Assembly (NCBI GenBank): GCA_964504285.1
Contig: CAZDDZ010000004.1
Coordinates: 1-64,000 of the forward strand
Direction: 5' to 3'
Length of the DNA: 64,000 nucleotides
DNA from: Pseudoflavonifractor sp964504285
GTDB taxonomy: Bacteria; Bacillota; Clostridia; Oscillospirales; Oscillospiraceae
The position numbers and the translations under genes were made by a program. A model generated the notes under the pieces. That model had not been told where the DNA came from. It did not search any database and saw only the letters and a program-made list of their open reading frames with translations. This document shows, one piece after another, positions 58,445-64,000 of the stretch (its first letter is position 1; every line of letters starts with the position of its first letter).

Positions 58445-59788
58445 TCACTCTGCCATACCGGCAGCAATGGCCCGCAAGGCAATGGCACATTCCAGTCTTT
58501 TGCGCTCCAGCTCACAGCCAACATGGTGCGGTTTTTTTATGTCACCATTGACAAGCAGGTTAGAAGCACTGCATCCCCCGCTGCAATAAAAACGTGCCCA
58601 ACAGTCCTTGCAATCCTCGCGGGTATAGATATTCAGCCCTGCAAAGCGGTGAGAAACCTCCATGTCAAACGTGCCGTCAAAGAGATTGCCCAGACGGTAC
58701 TCCTCGTTGCCCACAAACTGGTGGCAAGGATACACATCACCGTCAGGTGTGACGGCCACATACTCACATCCGGCGCCGCAGCCGCGCATACGCTTAATCA
58801 CGCAGGGGCCCTGCTCCAAATCAACATTAAAGTGAAAGAAATTCACTTGTGGGTTCTTTCGCAGCGCCTCGGCCAGCTTCTCGTACTCAGCCAAAATAAC
58901 GGGGATGTCCTCGTCGCGCAGCGCATAGGGATCGTCTGCCCCCCCTACCACCGGCTCTACCGAGATATGTTTAAAGCCTTCGGACGCAATGTGCATCACA
59001 TCAGCAGCAAAGTCCAGATTGTCCCGAGTAAAAGTGCCGCGGAGGTAGTAATCCTTGGTGCCGCGACCCTCCACCAGCTTTTTGAATTTAGGTACAATCA
59101 CGTCGTAGCTCCCCTTGCCATTCATGGTGGGGCGCATGCAGTCGTTGACCTCGGGGCGGCCGTCCAGAGAGAGCACAGCATTGGACATCTCGCGGTTAAT
59201 GTAGGCGATGTTCTCGTCATCGAGCAAAACGCCGTTAGTTGTAATTGTAAAGCGGAAGCACTTGCCGTGCTGCTTCTCGATAGAGCGGGCGTATTCCACC
59301 GTCTTTTTCACGGTGTCCATAGCCATCAAAGGCTCTCCACCGAAAAAGTCGACCTCAATATTCCGGCGCTTTCCCGATTTGGCAATGACAAAGTCGATGG
59401 CCTTTTTCGCCGTCTCAAAATCCATGGTCATGCGCTTTCCGGTGCCGAAGTCACCGGTGGAGGCAAAGCAGTACTTGCAGCGCAGATTGCAGTCGTGGGA
59501 CACATGAAGGCAGAGGGCCTTGATAGGGGCCTCCTGCTGCATGGCAACAGCGGCGGCAGGGTCAATGTACTCATCGGTGCAAAAGAGGAGTCCCTGGTCG
59601 TAAAGGTCCTTCAGTTCCTCCCACGCCTCTCCTGCTCCTTCCGGCTTCTTGCTAAAGTCAGGCGTTTGCCCCTGTTGTGCCAGAAGCTGATTAAGGGTGT
59701 CGTAGCCTGCCTGATCCAAGACGTGAACCGCGCCGCTGTTTACGTCTACGGCGATAAAAACGCCCAGTGCGGTAAATGTATGTACCAT
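58445..59788 (-). CDS. scfB: SCIFF peptide radical SAM maturase
   Basis: 447 residues; makes thioether links from cysteine sulfur in the SCIFF precursor. Radical SAM motif C-X3-C-X2-C in HDCNLRCKYCFASTG, a GGEPLMAMD stretch, and a SPASM domain with C-rich blocks (CHQFVGNEEYRLGNL, CKDCWARFYCSGGCSAS, HVGCELERKRLEC). The N-terminal peptide-binding region is RRE-like. Length and motifs match the ubiquitous clostridial enzyme. It is 96 bases behind scfA, with an attenuator hairpin between. Confidence 0.95.
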   Translation of the reverse strand: MVHTFTALGVFIAVDVNSGAVHVLDQAGYDTLNQLLAQQGQTPDFSKKPEGAGEAWEELKDLYDQGLLFCTDEYIDPAAAVAMQQEAPIKALCLHVSHDCNLRCKYCFASTGDFGTGKRMTMDFETAKKAIDFVIAKSGKRRNIEVDFFGGEPLMAMDTVKKTVEYARSIEKQHGKCFRFTITTNGVLLDDENIAYINREMSNAVLSLDGRPEVNDCMRPTMNGKGSYDVIVPKFKKLVEGRGTKDYYLRGTFTRDNLDFAADVMHIASEGFKHISVEPVVGGADDPYALRDEDIPVILAEYEKLAEALRKNPQVNFFHFNVDLEQGPCVIKRMRGCGAGCEYVAVTPDGDVYPCHQFVGNEEYRLGNLFDGTFDMEVSHRFAGLNIYTREDCKDCWARFYCSGGCSASNLLVNGDIKKPHHVGCELERKRLECAIALRAIAAGMAE

Positions 59789-59843
59789 AGCGAAATAATT
59801 CCTTTCTTTTGGGACAAAATCATCATGTCCTCATACGCATGGA

Positions 59844-59869
59844 AAAGGGTGGGTATTCACCCACCCTTT
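59844..59869 (-). terminator. Attenuator hairpin between scfA and scfB
   Basis: A perfect 11-bp stem (59844-59854 with 59859-59869), 4-base loop, followed by TTTTCC on the minus strand. It probably lets only a fraction of transcripts reach the maturase, as expected for precursor-to-enzyme excess. Confidence 0.75.
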
Positions 59870-59884
59870 CACACTACATGCAAC

Positions 59885-60034
59885 TTACTTGTTGTCCTTG
59901 TTCTCGCACTTCTGGTTGGCAACGGTGCAAGAGGTCTTACAAGCGGACTGGCAGGAGGTCTGGCACTCACCGCAGCCGCCATGGGCGGCGCTCTTTTTCA
60001 GAGTAGCGCCGTTGAGCGTCTTAACATGCTTCAC
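59885..60034 (-). CDS. scfA: SCIFF (six-cysteine-in-forty-five) precursor peptide
   Basis: A 49-residue ribosomal peptide found by direct translation. It starts at GTG 60034 with GGGAGG eight bases upstream: leader MKHVKTLNGATLKKSAAHGG, then a core with six cysteines at 21, 24, 28, 32, 36 and 43 (GECQTSCQSACKTSCTVANQ). This is the near-invariant SCIFF of Clostridia, a ranthipeptide whose physiological role is debated (signalling and metabolism have been proposed). It has its own promoter and lies directly upstream of its maturase. Confidence 0.95.
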   Translation of the reverse strand: MKHVKTLNGATLKKSAAHGGCGECQTSCQSACKTSCTVANQKCENKDNK

Positions 60035-60066
60035 TGGTTTTCCCTCCCATGCAGGTGTTTGTAAGG

Positions 60067-60095
60067 ATTATAACACACCTATGCCGCCTTTTCAA
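60067..60095 (-). promoter_or_regulatory. Strong SigA-type promoter of scfA
   Basis: Minus strand: TTGAAA (60090-60095) and perfect TATAAT (60067-60072), spacer 17 bp, leader about 25 bases. It begins at the stop of the TIGR04086 gene. Confidence 0.76.
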
Positions 60096-60509
60096 TTATT
60101 TTCTGCGTTTTTTCTTCGGCTTTCCACCCATAATTCCCGCTGCCGCTCCACCGCAGAGGGCTCCGCAGAGCAGGCCCAGCCCCCCCTCCTCCGGAGTAAT
60201 GGCATCGTAGAACAGTAATCCTACCGTCAGCATCAGCAGAAACAGCACACAGCCCACCAGCAGGCCAACAATCAGCGTTCGGGAGCGGCACCGCCTCACA
60301 GCCACCATGCCGCCCACAAACCCGCCCAGTACACAGCCCACAATGGTCAGCTGATACATGAGCTCCTCTCCCAGCCAGCCGCGTGAAATACCGATTGACG
60401 CACCCAGAAGGAACAAAAAGCAAACCATCAGCGCAACCGCGCCGCCCAGCAGCACATCCAGCACGTAGCGCACCAGCTTGGCGCCCTGGTCTTCCTCATT
60501 TTTTCTCAT
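60096..60509 (-). CDS. TIGR04086 family membrane protein
   Basis: 137 residues with four membrane segments (VLLGGAVALMVCFLFLLGAS, LTIVGCVLGGFVGGMVAV, LIVGLLVGCVLFLLMLTV, EEGGLGLLCGALCGGAAAGI) and a basic tail ending PKKKRRK. It matches the uncharacterised family that regularly sits between yajC and the SCIFF gene. Transport or processing of the mature peptide is a possible role but untested. AGAGGGAGAGG precedes the ATG. Confidence 0.85.
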   Translation of the reverse strand: MRKNEEDQGAKLVRYVLDVLLGGAVALMVCFLFLLGASIGISRGWLGEELMYQLTIVGCVLGGFVGGMVAVRRCRSRTLIVGLLVGCVLFLLMLTVGLLFYDAITPEEGGLGLLCGALCGGAAAGIMGGKPKKKRRK

Positions 60510-60572
60510 AGAAATCCTCTCCCTCTGATATTCCTATCAAAGAATATGCGCAGGCTGGGACATCCATGACAG

Positions 60573-60606
60573 GAAAAAACGCACCGGCCAATCGGCCGGT
60601 GCGTTT
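60573..60606 (-). terminator. Intrinsic terminator after yajC
   Basis: A 13-bp perfect GC-rich stem (60577-60589 with 60594-60606), 4-base loop, followed by TTTTTTCC on the minus strand. With the yajC promoter this makes yajC monocistronic. Confidence 0.9.
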
Positions 60607-60615
60607 GGACTGATA

Positions 60616-60930
60616 TTATTTCTTCTTGTCGTCCTTCTTGTCGGCGGGAACTTCGTTCTCGGCAGCCTGAGTGCCCTTGGTGGATACAGCCCACTTGGTA
60701 AACTCCACGCGGACACGGTCAGCGCCGGTCTCAATGACAATGGTGTCTTCCTTCAGGGCGCAGATGGTACCAACAATACCGCCGATGGTAGTAATCTGGT
60801 CGCCCATCGCCAGCTCGGAACGCATCTTTGCCATGGCCTTCTTCTTCTTGTTCTCGGGACGAATGAGCAGGAAGTAGAAAATGGCAATGAGGGGAATGAA
60901 CATGAGAAGTGACATCATATTAGGATCCAA
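60616..60930 (-). CDS. yajC: Preprotein translocase subunit YajC
   Basis: About 104 residues: a single membrane helix (MMSLLMFIPLIAIFYFLLIR), then PENKKKKAMAKMRSELAMGD, QITTIGGIVGTICALKEDTI and a charged tail ending in DKKDDKKK. YajC binds SecDF in the Sec translocon. Start is TTG at 60930 because GGAGGT lies eight bases upstream; the next ATG has no site. It has a promoter and terminator of its own. Confidence 0.93.
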   Translation of the reverse strand: MDPNMMSLLMFIPLIAIFYFLLIRPENKKKKAMAKMRSELAMGDQITTIGGIVGTICALKEDTIVIETGADRVRVEFTKWAVSTKGTQAAENEVPADKKDDKKK

Positions 60931-60977
60931 AACAATTACCTCCGATACATTTGAAGAACATAATACACGCAAAAAGC

Positions 60978-61006
60978 ATTATACAGGCTCGTCCGGAATT
61001 TTACAA
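60978..61006 (-). promoter_or_regulatory. SigA-type promoter of yajC
   Basis: Minus strand: TTGTAA (61001-61006) and TATAAT (60978-60983), spacer 17 bp, about 48 bases before the TTG start of yajC. Confidence 0.72.
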
Positions 61007-61012
61007 GTGTTT

Positions 61013-62146
61013 TTAGCGTTTTTCACTCAATAAAACAGAATACTTGGCTCTGAACGCCTCAAAGTTTCCCTCATCTAATGCCTTCCTGATGCGTTCCATG
61101 AGCTCATTATAGAAGTAAAGATTGTGTAACACGGCCAGTCGCATGGCCAGCATTTCTCCCGCCGCAAACAGGTGCCGCAGATAGGCGCGTGAGAAGGAAC
61201 GACAGGCGGGGCAATTGCAAGTGGGGTCAATGGGCAGTGGGTCAGTCTTGTACTTTTCATTCTTAATATTGATTGCGCCTTCCCAGGTGTAGAGCTTGCC
61301 GTGGCGGGCGTTGCGGGCCGGCATAACGCAGTCAAAGAAGTCCACGCCACGGGCTACCGCTTCGATAATATTGGAGGGCGTACCTACCCCCATAAGATAA
61401 CGGGGCTTGTCGGCAGGCATATGGGGCTCCACCGCGTCGATGATGTCGTACATGACCTGGGTCTCCTCACCCACCGCCAGACCGCCGATGGCAAAGCCGT
61501 CACAGTCCAGGGGAGCAATTTCCTTCATGTGCCACACCCGCAGGTCTGGGTACACGCCGCCCTGATTGATACCAAAGAGCATCTGGTTGGGGTTAACGGT
61601 GTCAGGCAGTGCGTTTAGGCGCTTGTGCTCAGCAATGCAGCGCTCCAGCCAACGGAAGGTGCGCTCGCAGGAGGGCTTGACGTACTCCCGGGTGGAGGGG
61701 TTCTCGACGCACTCGTCAAAGGCCATGGCAATATCGCTGCCCAGGTTGGACTGGATGCGCATACTCTCCTCAGGCCCCATAAAGACCTTGTGCCCATCTA
61801 TGTGGGAGGCAAAGGTAACCCCCTCCTCGGTGATTTTCCGCAGGCCGGACAGCGAGAACACCTGAAAGCCGCCGGAGTCGGTAAGAATCGGGCCGTCCCA
61901 TTCCATGAATTTATGGAGCCCACCCATCTGCCGCACCACATCGTCGCCGGGGCGCAGGTGAAGATGATACGTATTGGACAGCTCAATTTGACAGCCAATG
62001 TCCTTTAAGTCGTGTGCGGAAACCGCACCTTTAATGGCCCCCTGGGTACCCACGTTCATAAAAACCGGGGTCTGTACCTCGCCACCATGGGCACAGGAAA
62101 ATACACCGCGCCGTGCGCGGCCTTCTGTTTTGGTTACCTTGAACAT
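61013..62146 (-). CDS. tgt: tRNA-guanine (queuine) transglycosylase
   Basis: Exchanges guanine 34 for preQ1 in tRNAs with GUN anticodons. 377 residues: the catalytic aspartates in ILTDSGGFQVFSLSGL and FDCVMPARNARHG, VGTPSNIIEAVARGVDFFD, and the zinc site CNCPACRSFSRAYLRH. Length is canonical. It follows queA by 74 bases, in the spoIID-queA-tgt order common to Clostridia. Confidence 0.97.
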   Translation of the reverse strand: MFKVTKTEGRARRGVFSCAHGGEVQTPVFMNVGTQGAIKGAVSAHDLKDIGCQIELSNTYHLHLRPGDDVVRQMGGLHKFMEWDGPILTDSGGFQVFSLSGLRKITEEGVTFASHIDGHKVFMGPEESMRIQSNLGSDIAMAFDECVENPSTREYVKPSCERTFRWLERCIAEHKRLNALPDTVNPNQMLFGINQGGVYPDLRVWHMKEIAPLDCDGFAIGGLAVGEETQVMYDIIDAVEPHMPADKPRYLMGVGTPSNIIEAVARGVDFFDCVMPARNARHGKLYTWEGAINIKNEKYKTDPLPIDPTCNCPACRSFSRAYLRHLFAAGEMLAMRLAVLHNLYFYNELMERIRKALDEGNFEAFRAKYSVLLSEKR

Positions 62147-62220
62147 GCTCTATCCTTTCGGACGCGACAATCCGCATCCCTACATAATCTTTTTTTAAAC
62201 ACGTCTAGCGCCCCGCTATC

Positions 62221-63246
62221 TCAATAAATAAACATGGCATCCCCGAAGGAAAAGAAACGGTACTGCTCCCGCACCGCCTCGGCGTAGGCATCCAAGATAT
62301 GCTCCCGCCCGGCCAGCGCGGAGACCAGCATCACCAGCGTACTCTCGGGCAGATGGAAGTTGGTAATCAAGCAGTCAAGCACCTTAAAGCGGTATCCGGG
62401 ATAGATATAAATACTGGTCCATCCCGCGCTCTCCTTCATGGTACCATCCTCACTCGCCCAGCTTTCGATGGTGCGGCAGGAGGTGGTACCCACGCAGATA
62501 ACCCGACCCCCGTTTTGCTTTGTTCTATTAATCTTCTCAGCGGTTTCAGCGGAAATCATGCAGTATTCAGCGTGCATCTCATGGTCTGTAATTTCTTCTT
62601 CCTTGACAGGCCGAAAGGTACCCAAGCCAACGTGAAGGGTCACATAAGCAAGCTCCACACCCATCCGCTCCACCTGAGCCAGCAGCTCCTTGGTGAAGTG
62701 AAGCCCGGCAGTGGGGGCGGCTGCTGAGCCAACCTCACGGGAGTAGACGGTTTGGTACCGCTCCGGGTCATCCAGCTCTTCTTTAATGTAAGGGGGCAAG
62801 GGCATTTTGCCCAGTCTCTCCAAAATCTCAAGAAAAATCCCTTCATAGCAGAAGCGAATCAGACGGTTACCGCCCTCTACCTCCTCCACCACTTCGGCAG
62901 TGAGCAGCCCGTCTCCAAAAGAGAGCCTAGTACCCGTCTTGACCTTCCGTCCGGGACGCACCAAGCATTCCCACACCTTGTCTCCACGGTCAATGAGCAG
63001 AAGCACCTCCACCGCGCCGCCGCTGGGGTCGCGGTGACCCAGCAGCCTGGCAGGGAGTACCCGGGAGTCATTCATCACCAGGCAGTCGCCGGGCCGCAGA
63101 AATTTAGGCAAATCATAAAAATGCTTATGCCCGGTCTCCCCTGTTTCTTTATTTAGGGTAAGCATCCGAGAGCCGTCCCGCCTGTCCAACGGCGTTTGCG
63201 CAATTAGTTCTGAGGGTAAATCATAGGAAAAATCTGAGGTTTTCAT
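62221..63246 (-). CDS. queA: S-adenosylmethionine:tRNA ribosyltransferase-isomerase
   Basis: Makes epoxyqueuosine in tRNA from preQ1-tRNA and SAM. 341 residues: SDFSYDLPSELIAQTPLDRR, the VMNDSRVLPARLLG core, PPYIKEELDDPERYQTVYSR, AAPTAGLHFTKELL, and TTSCRTIESWA. All diagnostic blocks are present at usual spacing and length. It lies seven bases behind the spoIID-like gene. Confidence 0.97.
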   Translation of the reverse strand: MKTSDFSYDLPSELIAQTPLDRRDGSRMLTLNKETGETGHKHFYDLPKFLRPGDCLVMNDSRVLPARLLGHRDPSGGAVEVLLLIDRGDKVWECLVRPGRKVKTGTRLSFGDGLLTAEVVEEVEGGNRLIRFCYEGIFLEILERLGKMPLPPYIKEELDDPERYQTVYSREVGSAAAPTAGLHFTKELLAQVERMGVELAYVTLHVGLGTFRPVKEEEITDHEMHAEYCMISAETAEKINRTKQNGGRVICVGTTSCRTIESWASEDGTMKESAGWTSIYIYPGYRFKVLDCLITNFHLPESTLVMLVSALAGREHILDAYAEAVREQYRFFSFGDAMFIY

Positions 63247-63253
63247 ATCGGTT

Positions 63254-64000
63254 TTATCTCACTTCCACGCCGGTATAGTAAAATTTTAAAATTTCATCGT
63301 AGGTCTTTCCTGCCTGTGCCATAGCCATGGCGCCCCACTGGCTCATGCCCACGCCGTGGCCCCAGCCAGAGCCGGTAAAGGTGAAGGTGTCCCCCGCCGG
63401 AACTTCGCCCAGCTGCTGGGTACCGGTACCGGTAATAACATAAGGTGTGCCGCCAACAGGGGTCACATTTCCGTTTCCATCCACGGCATAGGCTCCGGTA
63501 ACAGAGTTTAAGGGCTCCCCTCCGTTTACAAAGTAGCTGCCTCCGCCCGAAACACTGTAACGAATGGATTTTAAACCCAAAAGAACCCTGCATTTATCTG
63601 CACCGGAAATTGTCCAGCTCTTTCCCGCAGTGTCCGTGACCTTGATGGACTTTACATTGCCCAGGGGTGTAATTTCGCTTATTTGTAGAGATGACAGCGT
63701 GCCGCAGTCGCGGCCGGAAGCACGAATCTTTTCCTCCAGTTGGGGCTTCGTGTAGGTAACAGACCAGTTGTACGCATATTGCTTGTTGATGCGGTCTGCC
63801 ACAGTCGCCTCCCACGGGTCTACAATACCCTTTAGGTAAGGATAGCTGGCACTCCAGACATTTTTCACGTCCTCTGTGGCACCGCCATCAGAGGAAAAGT
63901 AATAGGTTTCAACAATTTGACCGTTATAGTACACATACTGTCCCGCCGTCTCAGAAGCGGCTCGGGTGGTGTTGGCACCGATGCGCCCCATACCGGGATA
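63254..64000 (-). CDS. SpoIID/LytB-domain protein, 5' end cut by window
   Basis: The frame is open to the right edge (YPGMGRIGANTTRAA is in frame), so the N-terminus is missing. The visible 248 or so residues match the SpoIID/LytB domain: TAGQYVYYNGQIVETYYFSS, GATEDVKNVW, SYPYLKGIVDPWE, then FTFTGSGWGHGVGMSQWGAM and AQAGKTYDEILKFYYTGV, the C-terminal signature. SpoIID is a lytic transglycosylase of the engulfment machine; a LytB-type paralogue without a sporulation role is possible. The stop is seven bases ahead of queA. Confidence 0.9.
   Translation of the reverse strand, partial: YPGMGRIGANTTRAASETAGQYVYYNGQIVETYYFSSDGGATEDVKNVWSASYPYLKGIVDPWEATVADRINKQYAYNWSVTYTKPQLEEKIRASGRDCGTLSSLQISEITPLGNVKSIKVTDTAGKSWTISGADKCRVLLGLKSIRYSVSGGGSYFVNGGEPLNSVTGAYAVDGNGNVTPVGGTPYVITGTGTQQLGEVPAGDTFTFTGSGWGHGVGMSQWGAMAMAQAGKTYDEILKFYYTGVEVR

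Noticed and set aside
58274..60064. A 596-codon open frame on the plus strand
   Set aside because: It is antisense to scfB and scfA, has no ribosome site or recognisable domain, and arises from codon bias of the real minus-strand genes.
1..64000. tRNA, rRNA, CRISPR arrays or prophage genes
   Set aside because: No cloverleaf with a CCA end, regularly spaced short repeats or phage proteins were seen by eye; a dedicated RNA search could still find a short RNA.

Overview
The window looks like chromosomal DNA of a spore-forming, strictly anaerobic Clostridia member, probably of the Oscillospiraceae. That placement is inferred from gene content and was not tested by a search. The supporting genes are sporulation genes (ytfJ/gerW, spoIIM-like, spoIVFA/spoIVFB-like, spoIID-like), an IspH-ribosomal protein S1 fusion, remA, cdaA/cdaR, a DUF5685 gene, a class I hybrid-cluster protein, and the SCIFF peptide with its radical SAM maturase. 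Composition is moderately GC-rich. Every gene is on the minus strand except hcp (51128-52975). I saw no tRNA, rRNA, CRISPR array, phage or intact insertion sequence.

Layout, given in transcription order within each block. (1) 1-4042: yicC, remA, gmk, rpoZ and priA (cut by the left edge), behind a good promoter at 4077-4105. (2) 4114-6568: an RseC-family protein, DUF5685 protein, Cys-tailed J-domain protein and small membrane protein. (3) 6579-8709: cdaA-cdaR (c-di-AMP synthesis). (4) 8880-10258: a putative Se/S carrier and a cysteine desulfurase, preceded by a 274-bp cloverleaf-like inverted-repeat element. (5) 10685-11886: ispD-ispF. (6) 12029-12505: carD. (7) 12672-18117: rpiR-type regulator, flavoprotein, cmk, plsC and ispH-S1, bounded by a promoter and a terminator. 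(8) 18222-23360: site-2 protease, scpA, scpB, DUF2953, ytfJ, dacF and a pseudouridine synthase. (9) 23460-36151: housekeeping and proteostasis genes (ylqF, rnhB, yraN, dipeptidase, thrC, phosphoesterase, tig, clpP, clpX, lon, engB, FAH-family).

(10) 36382-50654 is the main accessory region: 15 co-directional genes. They encode a NitT/TauT-type ABC importer (one lipoprotein, two permeases, two ATPases), a short-chain dehydrogenase, a zinc alcohol dehydrogenase, two unlike class II aldolases, an aldose epimerase, a LacI regulator, a PfkB kinase, a divergent triosephosphate isomerase, a LarA-like racemase and a TauE/SafE exporter. Together they suggest uptake, epimerisation, oxidation or reduction, phosphorylation and aldol cleavage of an unusual polyol, sugar acid or sulfonated sugar, with export of an anionic end product. 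The substrate is not determined by the sequence.

(11) 50655-64000: divergent hcp with a candidate CRP/FNR-type operator, rplS, the spoIVFA/FB-like pair, xerD, a spoIIM-like gene, proC (with a MITE-like insertion at its stop codon and a tandem palindromic repeat upstream), the SCIFF locus, yajC, tgt, queA and the 3' part of a spoIID-like gene cut by the right edge. Many starts were set by Shine-Dalgarno position, and several are GTG or TTG.
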